From: Armatimonadota bacterium
GTDB taxonomy: Bacteria; Bacillota; Desulfotomaculia; Desulfotomaculales; Nap2-2B
Direction of reading: 5' to 3'
Assembly (NCBI GenBank): GCA_023511535.1
Contig: JAIMBK010000024.1
Span: 1 to 42,117, forward strand
Length of the DNA: 42,117 bases
Position 1 is the stretch's first letter. The number at the start of each line of letters is the position of its first letter. A program made the translations under genes and the position numbers. Shown here one piece after another: positions 1 to 11,495 of this stretch. The notes under the pieces are model-generated. The model was not told the origin of the DNA. It did not search any database and was given only the letters and a program-made list of their open reading frames with translations.

Positions 1-58
<58 letters not shown>

Positions 59-531
59 ATTCCATTCTAATTATGGTAAATTAAGGAAAAACGCACGTTT
101 TTTCTTCCCCGTTTTTCTTTCCTCCTTCCCTGCCGCCACCAGGGATAGATCTCCACCTTTTTCCGTCCATTTTTAAGGTAACTTGCTTCTCCCGGAAAAG
201 ACCCCACGTACAGTACCTGGGTATTATTTAAATTCAGCGAGCCGCCCGACGAACCCTGACCGGGTATTCCTGCGGGGTGGCGGAATGAATAACAAAGAGA
301 GTTGAGAGCAATTGTGAATGATGTTACATATTCTTTAGGTGATTCTTGAGGGGGTGGTTTTTGCGTGGGTATGCCGCTAGACAAATAGGAATTAGGAATT
401 GGGGGTTAGGAATTAGGGGGGTCCAATACTACATATTACTTTATAGAGAGAACAATCGTTCGTCATGGGGAACTTCCCTTAATTACCGCCCGCCGCCGGC
501 TTAAATCTTCCGGGTGAGGAGAGATGGTGAA
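59..531. other. Intergenic stretch, no gene seen
   Basis: Between the poly-C run and the first gene I see no convincing coding sequence. A 105-codon open frame on the minus strand (67-384) has low-complexity Pro/Lys/Arg-rich content and no start-site support. The stretch holds one heptamer repeat (386-420) and AT-rich DNA around 421-460 that could contain the promoter of the following gene, but no clear -35/-10 pair is visible. Confidence 0.6.
386..420. repeat. Heptanucleotide tandem repeat (TAGGAAT family)
   Basis: Five consecutive 7-base units: TAGGAAT at 386, 393 and 407, with degenerate units at 400 (TGGGGGT) and 414 (TAGGGGG). The period is exactly seven with no slippage. It is non-coding and lies upstream of the GGDEF/HD-GYP gene. 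It resembles, in style only, the other heptamer families found near 28615 and 37342. Confidence 0.8.
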
Positions 532-2652
532 ATGTCAGGGAAGGGTAGAAATCTCTTGCTTTTATGGGTGGGGGTCTTCCTGGTTTTGGCGGCCGGGGCC
601 GTTTTCTCCCTGAATCAGGTTAAATTTGCAGACGAAAACCTGAAAAGGCTTTCCGTCCAGCTCGACAAGGTGCTTTCGGCTTCTCACCTGCAGCAGGGCA
701 TTATCACGCAATCATATTACCTCAGAGGATACATGCTTTACGGCGACCCAAGTTATTTGCAACAGTTCCGTTCTTCCGCCCGTTTGAACCAGGAGGAGCT
801 CCGGCAGCTTTACGAAATCGTCCGCCCGGCGCGCAGGCCCCTGGTGGAAAAAATCCAGGATGCGGTGCAGCAGTATACGGAAATATGCGAAAGAGATATC
901 GTCCCTGAAGTAGAACGGGGGGCTTTAACCGAAGCAATAAAAATTTCACATGAAAACGGCCTCCCGGCGCTCCTGGAAGAAAGCTTGACCCTCGCCAGAG
1001 AACTGGAAGATCTCCGCGTGGAGGACACCAGGGTTTTGTTTACCCAGATTGTCGGCCAGACCAGGCGGAACATTTTGGGATCCCTGGGGGTAGCTTTCCT
1101 TCCTTTTTTCTCGGCAGTAGCCCTCGGCCTGCTGGTGACCGCCGGCGCGGCCATGGAAAACAGGATCTACCGCCTCGTCCTCGCCGCCACCAGGTACGCC
1201 ACCATCATCGTCCGGCGCGACGGCCGCCTGCGCCTTTTCAACCGGGTGGCCGAAGAGATTTTCGGCCTCGAGCGCAAAGCGGTCCTGGGCCGGCGGTTCG
1301 CGGAAGTGTTTACCGGCCGGGACCGCCCGGGAGAAGTCGCCTTCGCCTTCCCCTTGGAGGGCGTGCTGGCTTCGGGCGCCGGCCTTTGCAACCAGGAGAA
1401 GGTTTACGTGGACAAAGAGGGCTGGCGCTACAATCTGGCTGTTGACTGCCTTCCTTTGAAAGAAGACGGCGCCGTCGCCGGGGCCGTGCTCTTAATCAGG
1501 GACGTCACGGAAGAGAAGGTAATTGAAGAAAAGCTGCGCGGGCTGGCGGTCCGGGACGCCATGACCGGGCTCTACAACCACTCCTACTTAAAGCAGGCGC
1601 TAAATAGGGAGATAGAGCGCGCCGGCCACCGCGACGGCCTGGTTTCCTTCATGATCCTGGACGTGGACAGCTTCAAGTATTACAACGACAGCTTCGGGCA
1701 CCCGGCGGGGGACGACGTCTTGAAAAAAGTGGCCCGGCTGCTCCAGGAAAGCGTGCGCGGCTCCGATATCGTGGGGCGCTACGGCGGCGACGAGTTCGCG
1801 GTGGTTTTACCGGACGCCGACCAGCTGGCGGCCGCGGAGGTGGGCGAAAGAATCCGCAAAAAGATCGCGAACGCCGCTTTGCCTTACTGCACGTACATGC
1901 CCAAAGGCAGGCTGACCGTTTCCGCGGGCGTGGCCTGTTACCCGCTGCAGGCGAAAAGCGCCGCGGAGCTGATCAGAATGGCCGACGAAGCCCTCTACAG
2001 GGTGAAGCGCACCACCAAAAACCGGGTGGAGATATACTCCTGTGTACTGGAAGAGATAACGGCGGCGGGGCACGTCGACCGCCGCCTCGCCCCCCACGTG
2101 GGCACTTTGCTGACCGCCCTGAAGGCAAAGGACCCCTACACCTACGCCCACTGCGAGAACGTGGCCCGCTACGCGGTCGCCCTCGCCCAAAAAGCCGGGC
2201 TGTCGCCCGAAGAAACCAGCAAAATCAAAATCGCCGCCCTTCTGCACGACCTCGGCAAAGTGGAAATTCCCCTGGAAACCTTAACTAAAACAGAGCCCCT
2301 GACGCCGGAGGAGCGGGCGTTAATTCGCCGCCACGCTTCTTTGGGCGCCGAGCTGGTGGGCCAGATCAAACCTCTGGCCGGGCTGGTGCCCGCGATTCTC
2401 CACCACCACGAACGCTACGACGGCGCCGGCTACCCGCAGGGCCTGGCCGGGGAGGAAATCCCCCTGGCGGCAAGGATTATCGCCCTTGCCGACGCCTACG
2501 ACGCCATGACCTCTTACCGGCCCTACCGGTCGGCCCGAACGCCGTTCGAGGCGCTGGCGGAAATTGAAAAGGAGGCGGGCCGCCAGTTCGACCCCGCTTT
2601 GGTGGACTGCTTTCTGCAAACAATGAAAGAAAGGGAGAGACGTGGATGTTGA
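532..2652 (+). CDS. Membrane sensor with PAS, GGDEF and HD-GYP domains (c-di-GMP turnover)
   Basis: Predicted bifunctional cyclic-di-GMP enzyme of about 706 residues. In order: membrane segment (6-27), extracellular helical sensor (30-180), second membrane segment (181-208), PAS-like region (220-330), GGDEF domain with an intact GGDEF motif (418-422) and an inhibitory RxxD site (RGSD, exactly five residues before it), then an HD-GYP phosphodiesterase domain with HDLGK (572-576) and [11 protein letters not shown] ending about 635. Both the synthase and the hydrolase signatures are complete, so either or both may act. A frame upstream opens with GTG at 514, but GAGGAG at 517-522 overlaps that codon and is well spaced from the ATG at 532, so I chose 532. 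The stop overlaps the start of the chemoreceptor gene by seven bases, implying translational coupling. Ligand unknown. Confidence 0.9.
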   Translation: MSGKGRNLLLLWVGVFLVLAAGAVFSLNQVKFADENLKRLSVQLDKVLSASHLQQGIITQSYYLRGYMLYGDPSYLQQFRSSARLNQEELRQLYEIVRPARRPLVEKIQDAVQQYTEICERDIVPEVERGALTEAIKISHENGLPALLEESLTLARELEDLRVEDTRVLFTQIVGQTRRNILGSLGVAFLPFFSAVALGLLVTAGAAMENRIYRLVLAATRYATIIVRRDGRLRLFNRVAEEIFGLERKAVLGRRFAEVFTGRDRPGEVAFAFPLEGVLASGAGLCNQEKVYVDKEGWRYNLAVDCLPLKEDGAVAGAVLLIRDVTEEKVIEEKLRGLAVRDAMTGLYNHSYLKQALNREIERAGHRDGLVSFMILDVDSFKYYNDSFGHPAGDDVLKKVARLLQESVRGSDIVGRYGGDEFAVVLPDADQLAAAEVGERIRKKIANAALPYCTYMPKGRLTVSAGVACYPLQAKSAAELIRMADEALYRVKRTTKNRVEIYSCVLEEITAAGHVDRRLAPHVGTLLTALKAKDPYTYAHCENVARYAVALAQKAGLSPEETSKIKIAALLHDLGKVEIPLETLTKTEPLTPEERALIRRHASLGAELVGQIKPLAGLVPAILHHHERYDGAGYPQGLAGEEIPLAARIIALADAYDAMTSYRPYRSARTPFEALAEIEKEAGRQFDPALVDCFLQTMKERERRGC

Positions 2653-4217
2653 AAAACAATTTAAAGGCAAAAATCCTTTTTTCCTTCGCCCTGATCCTGT
2701 CTTTAGTGGTTGTTTTAAGCCTTTTCGCCTGCTGGCAGTTGAACAATCTGGACAAAATCTACGGCGATCTTTTTATGGTCAGGATAGAAAAAATTAAAGA
2801 TGCCTACGAAATGCAGGTCAATGCCCTGAACATGGCCTACGCGGCCCGCGGCTACCTTATTTACGGGACCCAGGAGACCTACGACGATTTTCACCATTAC
2901 CATAAAGAAGCGCGGGACATTCTGGCCAGGCTCCCGGCCACCGTAAAAACGGAAAAGGGGAAGCAGCTGCTGGCGCAGCTGGACGCCGCCGAGGCCGATT
3001 ACTACCAGAAGGCGGCGGCCGTCCTCGAAGCGAAGCGCAATAAGGCCGGCGAAGAAGAGGTGCAGGCGAAGCTGAGCCTGGCTGCCGCGGCCGTAAAGCC
3101 GCTGAACGGGGCTATGCAAGAGTTTCTTTCTTTCCAGCTCCAGCGCCTGCAGGAGGACAGGCTGGATACGGGCGCTAAGGGCCGCCGGACGGTGGGAATC
3201 ATCACCGCCGGGTGCGCGGCAATCCTGGTCGTCTCTTTCCTTCTGGCTTATTTCCTCGCCCGGATGATCGCCGATCCCTTGCGGCTGGTCGAGGCCGGGG
3301 CGGCCAGGGTGGCCCGGGGCGACCTGGCGGGGGAGGAGATCAGGGTGCGCGCAAAAGATGAAGTGGGGCGGCTGGCGGGATCGTTTAACGCGATGTTAGC
3401 CAACCTGAGGGAAATCGTCGGCCAGCTGCAGGAGAAGGCACAGGCCCTGGCGGCCAGCGCCACCCAGCTCTCCGCCAGCGCCGAGCAGGTTTCCGCGGGC
3501 GCCACCGAGACGGCGTCTTCGGCCGGCGAGGTGGCCTCGGCGGTGGAGCAGGTGTCCCGGAACGCGCAGAAAATTGCCGATGCTTCCCGCCGGGCCGACG
3601 CGTACGCCAACGAGGGCAGGGCGGGGATTCAAGACGTCCACCGCCAGATGGCGGCCATCCGGAATTCTACGGAAAACGTCGCCGCGGCCATCCAGGGCCT
3701 GGACGCCCAGGCCCGGCAGATCTCCCAGATCGTCGCCCTGATCACGCAGGTCGCCGAACAAACCAACCTGCTGGCTTTAAACGCCGCCATTGAAGCCGCC
3801 CGCGCGGGTGAATACGGCCGGGGCTTTGCGGTCGTGGCCGAAGAGGTGAGAAAGCTGGCCGAGCAATCGGCGGCGGCGGCCAAAGAGATCTCCGGTCTGG
3901 TCAAGGCCATTCAGGAGGAGGCCACAAAAGCCGTGGCGGTTATGGACGAGGAGGTCAACCAGGTCAAGTCGGGTGCAGAAGTGGTGAATAGCGTAGGGGA
4001 AACCTTCGCGCAAATCATCGCCCTGGTTCAGGAACTGGCTGCCGATATCCGGGACATCGCTTCCTCGGCCGGGCAGATGTCTTCGGCGGTGCAAAACGTG
4101 GCCGGGGCGGCCCAGGAGCAGACGGCGACCATGGAAGAGGTCTCGTCGACGGCCCAGAGCCTCGCCGGGCTGGCCGACGATCTGGAAAGGATCGCGGGCC
4201 GGTTCAGGTTAGCCTGA
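2646..4217 (+). CDS. Methyl-accepting chemotaxis protein
   Basis: 523-residue transmembrane chemoreceptor. It has TM1 (about 9-29), an extracellular four-helix-type ligand domain (30-180), TM2 (182-206), a HAMP linker (207-260) and a long coiled-coil signalling domain whose conserved hairpin tip lies at about 364-408 ([19 protein letters not shown], then [18 protein letters not shown]). There is no C-terminal tethering pentapeptide for CheR. It relays a stimulus to CheW/CheA, which are not in this window. It starts inside the end of the preceding c-di-GMP gene, and both sensor domains carry the same local pattern (RGYxxYG followed by Y..F), suggesting a related ligand-binding module feeding two outputs. 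Confidence 0.95.
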   Translation: MLKNNLKAKILFSFALILSLVVVLSLFACWQLNNLDKIYGDLFMVRIEKIKDAYEMQVNALNMAYAARGYLIYGTQETYDDFHHYHKEARDILARLPATVKTEKGKQLLAQLDAAEADYYQKAAAVLEAKRNKAGEEEVQAKLSLAAAAVKPLNGAMQEFLSFQLQRLQEDRLDTGAKGRRTVGIITAGCAAILVVSFLLAYFLARMIADPLRLVEAGAARVARGDLAGEEIRVRAKDEVGRLAGSFNAMLANLREIVGQLQEKAQALAASATQLSASAEQVSAGATETASSAGEVASAVEQVSRNAQKIADASRRADAYANEGRAGIQDVHRQMAAIRNSTENVAAAIQGLDAQARQISQIVALITQVAEQTNLLALNAAIEAARAGEYGRGFAVVAEEVRKLAEQSAAAAKEISGLVKAIQEEATKAVAVMDEEVNQVKSGAEVVNSVGETFAQIIALVQELAADIRDIASSAGQMSSAVQNVAGAAQEQTATMEEVSSTAQSLAGLADDLERIAGRFRLA

Positions 4218-4299
4218 GGTGCTCAGGGCGTGAAAAGGGCGGAACGCGCGGCTGCCGCTTGCGCAGCATAGAATTGAGTTCGCGGGGAAAAATATTTCC

Positions 4300-4473
4300 A
4301 TGCCTTGCAGAGCAGAAGAAATCTTGAAGGAAATCGAAAGCCTGCGCAAAGAACTCGAAAGGCTGGCGCTGGAAAGGGGAACGGCGGACCAGGAGGTCCT
4401 GGACTTGAGCCGGAAACTGGACGTGGTGATCAATAAGTTCTACCAGGCTTTAAAGGAAAAGTTCCCTCCATAA
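4300..4473 (+). CDS. Spo0E-like sporulation phosphatase (57 aa)
   Basis: Small gene translating to a 57-residue, highly charged helical peptide starting MPCRAEEILKEIESLRKELE. The second half carries DLSRKLDVVINKFYQ, which fits the Spo0E family signature (S..LD..I..Y) of small two-helix aspartyl-phosphate phosphatases. Family members dephosphorylate Spo0A~P and delay sporulation. The length (50-60 residues for many family members) agrees. The SD is weak (GGGGA at 4284-4288, spacing about 11). It follows the chemoreceptor gene by 82 bases, probably in the same transcript. The function is inferred from the motif only. Confidence 0.75.
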   Translation: MPCRAEEILKEIESLRKELERLALERGTADQEVLDLSRKLDVVINKFYQALKEKFPP

Positions 4474-4482
4474 AGCAAAAAA

Positions 4483-4605
4483 ATAAAGGCACAAAGGCAA
4501 GGAGGCAAGTCGGGAATATTTTCTTTGTGCCTTTGTGCCTGGGAAACCTTGGGCCTGATCTTTTCGAGGGAGTTCCCCTTGAGAACATTCGTTCTCTCCA
4601 TAAAG
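4483..4605. repeat. Interspersed octamer-repeat element, copy 1
   Basis: Contains 8-base-periodic AGGCACAA-type units (GGCA at 4488, 4496, 4504), then a complementary arm with TTTGTGCC repeated from about 4523, so the element can fold back into a hairpin. It ends with a second module (4568-4605) holding AGTTCCCC and AACATTCGTT. Both modules recur at 8612-8770 in a different order. It lies between two convergent genes and encodes nothing. Confidence 0.8.
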
Positions 4606-4636
4606 TAGGATGGCAAAAGGTTTTCGATCGTGCCCG

Positions 4637-8203
<3,567 letters not shown>

Positions 8204-8435
8204 TTGTTTTATCCCCTTTGCTGGAGACTTATTTATGACATGATTCGACAAAAGTTAAGAATAACCTTTGGCGGCGAAAAAAATTTTTTGATAATATTGG
8301 ATTTTAAAACCCTTTAAAACCCCGGTGAGTTTTTCCCCGGGGCAGGGGGCGGGGTGCTTGTATTTTTCGGCCGATGCCCATATAATTTATTTAAGACTTT
8401 GGGCCTGAAATTTTTTGAGAAGGGGGGTCTGGCAA
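8204..8435. other. Divergent intergenic region
   Basis: Separates the minus-strand c-di-GMP gene from the plus-strand SCIFF gene. It holds a GC hairpin near 8320-8343 (CCCCGG paired with CCGGGG), the SCIFF promoter (8358-8386), and an AT-rich block around 8280-8310 that may serve the minus-strand gene. No coding potential seen. Confidence 0.6.
8358..8386 (+). promoter_or_regulatory. Sigma-A promoter for the SCIFF gene
   Basis: TTGTAT at 8358-8363, a 17-base spacer, then a perfect TATAAT at 8381-8386. It lies 50 bases upstream of the SCIFF start codon, giving a short leader. Confidence 0.7.
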
Positions 8436-8594
8436 GTGGGCAAACACATTAAAACAATCGCCCGGCCGGCTTTGCAGTCGACCATCAAAGGCTGCGGTTG
8501 CGGGGAGTGCCAGACGTCGTGCCAGTCGGCCTGCAAGACTTCGATTACGGTGAGCAACCAGGTTTGCCTGAAAGAAAGCAAGCAGCATCGTTAA
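8436..8594 (+). CDS. SCIFF ranthipeptide precursor (six-Cys peptide, 52 aa)
   Basis: Short gene with a GTG start and an AAGGGGGG ribosome site (about 8420-8427). The 52-residue product opens VGKHIKTIARPALQS and has the core GCGCGECQTSCQSACKTS, then ITVSNQVC. The KHIKT leader and ECQTSCQSACKTS block are hallmarks of SCIFF (six cysteines in forty-five residues) peptides, which a dedicated radical SAM enzyme converts into thioether-bridged ranthipeptides. Six Cys are present (20, 22, 25, 29, 33, 44). As I recall the family consensus, a Cys follows CKTS; here that position is Ile37, next to Thr38, the residue equivalent to the known thioether acceptor, and an extra Cys appears at 20. The maturase gene starts 245 bases downstream. 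Confidence 0.92.
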   Translation: MGKHIKTIARPALQSTIKGCGCGECQTSCQSACKTSITVSNQVCLKESKQHR

Positions 8595-8599
8595 AGGGT

Positions 8600-8770
8600 A
8601 TTCTTTGTTCCGGGAGAGTTCCCCGGGGGAACATTCGTTTCCTCCTAAAGCATGGAAATAGAGGCACAAAGGCACAGAGGCACAAATAAATAGAGGTATA
8701 GACGACCGGGAATATTTTACTTTGTGCCGGGGAAACTTTGTGCCTGATATTTCCGGAGGAGGTTTTTCTT
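8600..8770. repeat. Interspersed octamer-repeat element, copy 2
   Basis: Lies between the SCIFF peptide gene and its maturase. It begins with the AGTTCCCC / AACATTCGTT module (8616-8640, with a GTTCCCCGGGGGAAC palindrome), then 8-base units (GAGGCACA at 8661, AAGGCACA at 8669, GAGGCACA at 8677, with degenerate units to about 8708), then a complementary arm with TTTGTGCC-type units (8721-8750). Compared with copy 1 the two modules are in the opposite order. It may fold into a hairpin and so affect how much maturase is made relative to peptide. Confidence 0.8.
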
Positions 8771-8839
8771 TTCAAGTAAGTTTCTCATGGAAGCACAGGT
8801 TTATAGCTGATTCCCAATTCCGATTAGCGGTGAGGGAAG

Positions 8840-10210
8840 ATGATCCACAAGTTTACGGTCAACGGGGAAAGGTTTGTCCTGGACGTGAACAGCGGCGCTT
8901 TGCACCTGGTGGACGGGCTGGTCTGGGACCTGCTGGATGACGATTATCCCCGCCGGACGCGGGAGGAGCTGGTTGCCCGGTGCGCTCCTGAATATCCGCC
9001 GGACGAGGCGGCCGAAGCCATTGCGGAAATAGAACGGCTGGTCGCGGAGGGGGCGCTTTTCAGCGAAGATTTTCTGAAGGGTTCCTGGGAGCCGCCGGAG
9101 GACGAAACCGTCAAGGCCCTGTGCCTGCACCTGGCCCACGACTGCAACTTAAGCTGCCGCTACTGCTTCGGCGCCCAGGGCAGCTTTGCCGGGCCGCGCG
9201 GGCTGATGCCGTTGGAAGTCGGCCGGCGGGCGATTGACTTTTTGCTGGCGTCCTGCGGACCGCGCCGGCACGTGGAAGTTGATTTTTTCGGCGGGGAGCC
9301 GCTCTTGAATTTTTCCGTCCTCCGGGAGTTGGTGGCGTACGGCCGCGACCGGGCCGCCCGGCTCGGTAAAGAAATTAAATTTACGGTCACCACCAATGCC
9401 GTTTTGCTTACCAAAAAAACCGGGGACTACCTGGCCGAAAATCAGATCAGTGTTATTTTAAGCCTGGACGGGCGCCGGCCGGTGCACGACCGGATGCGCG
9501 TTTTTCCCGGCGGGGACGGGTCTTACGACCTGGTGGTCAGCAATATTTCCCGTTTTTTAGAAGCCCACCCGGAGGTGGATTACTACCTGCGGGGCACTTT
9601 CACCCGGGTGAACCTGGACTTTGCCGGCGACGTTTTGCACCTGGCGGACCTCGGTTTCGACAAAATATCGGTGGAGCCGGTGGTGGCTTCTCCGGAAGAA
9701 AGCTACGCCCTGCGGGAAGAGGACCTGCCGCTGGTGTTCGCCGAGTACGAACGCCTCGCCGCCGAACTGGTTTCCAGGGCGAGGCGGGGGCGCGAAATCG
9801 ACTTTTACCATTTCAACCTCGACTTGGCGGGCGGCCCCTGCCTGCCCAAGCGCCTTTCGGGATGCGGCGCCGGCGGCGAATACCTGGCTGTCACCCCCCA
9901 GGGGGATCTTTATCCCTGCCACCAGTTTGTGGGGCGGCCGGACTACTGGCTGGGTGACGTCGACCGGGGTGTGCTCAGAAGAGATTTGCGCGCAATGTTC
10001 CGGCGCGCCCACATTTACAACAAGGAAGGCTGCGGCGAGTGCTGGGCCAGGTTTTACTGCAGCGGCGGCTGCCACGCCAGCGCCCAGGCTTTTAACGGCG
10101 ATATTCATAAGCCGTACCGGTTGGCCTGTCTGTACATGCAAAAACGGCTGGAGTGCGCCTTGTATTTCCAGGCTTTGAAAGCGCAAGGGTTTTCTCCCTT
10201 TGGGCCTTAA
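8840..10210 (+). CDS. SCIFF peptide radical SAM maturase
   Basis: 456-residue radical SAM/SPASM enzyme that installs thioether links in the adjacent SCIFF peptide. The N-terminal 85 residues look like the peptide-binding (RRE/PqqD-like) region. The radical SAM motif CNLSCRYC has Cys at 102, 106 and 109 for the SAM-binding 4Fe-4S cluster. The C-terminal SPASM domain (about 340-430) has CGAGGEYLAV, YPCHQF, CGECWARFYCSGGC and a further Cys at 430 for auxiliary clusters. Length fits the family. The start has GAGGGAAG just upstream. Its stop overlaps the stop of the convergent gene by four bases. Identity is strong because precursor and enzyme occur together. Confidence 0.95.
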   Translation: MIHKFTVNGERFVLDVNSGALHLVDGLVWDLLDDDYPRRTREELVARCAPEYPPDEAAEAIAEIERLVAEGALFSEDFLKGSWEPPEDETVKALCLHLAHDCNLSCRYCFGAQGSFAGPRGLMPLEVGRRAIDFLLASCGPRRHVEVDFFGGEPLLNFSVLRELVAYGRDRAARLGKEIKFTVTTNAVLLTKKTGDYLAENQISVILSLDGRRPVHDRMRVFPGGDGSYDLVVSNISRFLEAHPEVDYYLRGTFTRVNLDFAGDVLHLADLGFDKISVEPVVASPEESYALREEDLPLVFAEYERLAAELVSRARRGREIDFYHFNLDLAGGPCLPKRLSGCGAGGEYLAVTPQGDLYPCHQFVGRPDYWLGDVDRGVLRRDLRAMFRRAHIYNKEGCGECWARFYCSGGCHASAQAFNGDIHKPYRLACLYMQKRLECALYFQALKAQGFSPFGP

Positions 10211-11076
10211 TCCCCTTGTGCCTCTTCTTGATAATATTTCAACGTCTGCCCCAGGTTGGACGCCAGATCGATTAAATGCACGCAGGCGTTCCGCCCGCCT
10301 AAAAGGGCGGCGATTTCTTTTTTGCCGGGCGGCGGAGAAAAGGATTTCCCAACGAGATTGGCGGCTTCCGCCATTCCTTCCCGGCAGACGTCGTCCGGCC
10401 CGCGCAGCATGTGCGCCCGGGCGGAAACAACCGTCTTTGCGCTGCCGTCAAGTTCAAGCACCAGACCCAACTCGTGAAAAGAATCGTGAAATGTCCCGGT
10501 TAAAATAAGCCCGGGAGAAAGATTTTCAGAGGAAAAACTTAAGGAGTTATTTTCCGTAGAATACAACGTGTAGGAATGGTGACGGGAAAAAAGGTTGCCG
10601 AACCTTTCCTGGTCGGCGATGTGCTCAAACCAGGTACACTTCACCCGCTCCAGATTGCTGTAGTACCGGCAGGTGTTCCGGTACATTTCCCGCCAGTAGT
10701 CGTCGTACTCCTCCGCGGAGGAATACCCCCGCTCCTTGGTTAAATAGGTTTCCGCCTGGATTACCGCCCGCACGTTTTCCGCCATCAAGTTGTGCTCCAG
10801 TTCGTTTTCCCACGGTATTTTGCGCAGTTCCCGGCCCGCGTCGAAATAGGCGACTACCCCCGCCATTTCCGGGATTTCCCGGCTCCTGCAAAACTCCCTG
10901 CCGCCGGGGGCCCGGTAGGTTTCCACGGTTGCTTTCCGGACGGCGAAGGAGTGGGGGTCAACAAGCATTTGAACGGACATTTCCCGCCTTGTATCCAGGT
11001 AATGTGTTTCCGCCCGGACGCCTTCCGGAAGTTTTTTCACGGTGCACAGCCACTGCCGGTTGAAGAGCCCCTTCAT
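10207..11076 (-). CDS. DUF2889-like protein of unknown function
   Basis: About 289 residues, soluble, no signal or membrane segment. The C-terminal ACVHLIDLASNLGQTL resembles the end of DUF2889 proteins, a family without assigned function; I am only moderately sure of this. Middle part is rich in Tyr/Glu and aromatic residues and carries EHIADQERFGNLFSRHHSYT. The open frame extends to a TTG at 11097, but the ATG at 11076 has AAAGGCGG at good spacing and is preferred. It ends tail-to-tail with the SCIFF maturase, so any functional link to that pathway is only suggested by position. Confidence 0.7.
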   Translation of the reverse strand: MKGLFNRQWLCTVKKLPEGVRAETHYLDTRREMSVQMLVDPHSFAVRKATVETYRAPGGREFCRSREIPEMAGVVAYFDAGRELRKIPWENELEHNLMAENVRAVIQAETYLTKERGYSSAEEYDDYWREMYRNTCRYYSNLERVKCTWFEHIADQERFGNLFSRHHSYTLYSTENNSLSFSSENLSPGLILTGTFHDSFHELGLVLELDGSAKTVVSARAHMLRGPDDVCREGMAEAANLVGKSFSPPPGKKEIAALLGGRNACVHLIDLASNLGQTLKYYQEEAQGD

Positions 11077-11119
11077 TAACCAACCCGCCTTTCGCAAGTT
11101 TTTTTTGAATTTATGTCCA

Positions 11120-11148
11120 GTTTAACATCCTTGAAACAGGTTTTTCAA
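11120..11148 (-). promoter_or_regulatory. Possible promoter of the DUF2889-like gene
   Basis: Read on the minus strand: TTGAAA (11148-11143), 17-base spacer, TTAAAC (11125-11120). The -10 is poor. It sits about 45 bases before the chosen start codon. Confidence 0.35.
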
Positions 11149-11269
11149 GCCTGTCCGGACCGGCATCTTCGTTTTCGGAAAAGATTGCCGGACGATTATT
11201 CCGAAAAAAAGTATTTTTTGGTCAAAAACGCTCGAAAAAAGCAATAATCATTTCCTGAGTTGACATTTG

Positions 11270-11304
11270 TTTACTTTACTATTTAACGGATTGTATATTA
11301 TAAT
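11270..11304 (+). promoter_or_regulatory. Promoter of the LysM-M23 peptidase gene
   Basis: A perfect TATAAT at 11299-11304 lies 18 bases after TTTACT (11275-11280). An overlapping alternative is TTTACT (11270) with TATATT (11294). A consensus TTGACA at 11260 is too far from these -10 boxes to pair normally. Transcription from here would give a leader of about 185 bases. Confidence 0.5.
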
Positions 11305-11321
11305 TAAGTGACCCTACGTTC

Positions 11322-11488
11322 AATACCTGCCATTTCAGCCATTAAAAAGCAGGCAACCACCATAAAAGGATGAATATGGGGGGCTGGGATTGATCCTGGC
11401 GGGCGACATATGCGACGGGTCGACCCGGAGCTCTTCAATAAGCCGGCAACTCCGGCCCGAGATGACATTATTTTCACGGGAGGGATGA
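11322..11488 (+). promoter_or_regulatory. Structured 5' leader of the cell-wall peptidase mRNA
   Basis: GC-rich leader with several self-complementary parts: CCTGC (about 11327) with GCAGG (about 11348), a perfect 12-base palindrome CGGGTCGACCCG (about 11414-11425), and GCCGG-CAACT-CCGGC (about 11441-11455). Cell-wall hydrolase genes of Firmicutes often carry a cyclic-di-AMP (ydaO) riboswitch here, but I could not match its conserved blocks, so I leave it as an unidentified leader. Confidence 0.4.
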
Positions 11489-11495
11489 AAGGGTT

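Larger units (their letters stand above)
11077..11495. other. Divergent control region with structured leader
   Basis: 419 bases without a gene. The left half serves the minus-strand DUF2889-like gene (possible promoter 11120-11148). The middle is AT-rich and has a TTGACA at 11260 and promoter-like elements for the plus strand. From 11305 the sequence becomes GC-rich and full of inverted repeats (see the leader entry). Confidence 0.6.

Noticed and set aside
67-384. 105-codon minus-strand frame near the window start
   Set aside because: Low-complexity, Pro/Lys/Arg-rich translation, no family likeness, no ribosome site; most likely intergenic.
8600-8770. Insertion sequence remnant between SCIFF peptide and maturase
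   Set aside because: No transposase fragment or target duplication; the structure is a short periodic repeat shared with other intergenic sites.
11322-11488. Cyclic-di-AMP (ydaO) riboswitch
   Set aside because: Expected from context, but the conserved GGGGUGAAUC and CAGCUAAC-type blocks were not found; kept only as an unidentified leader.
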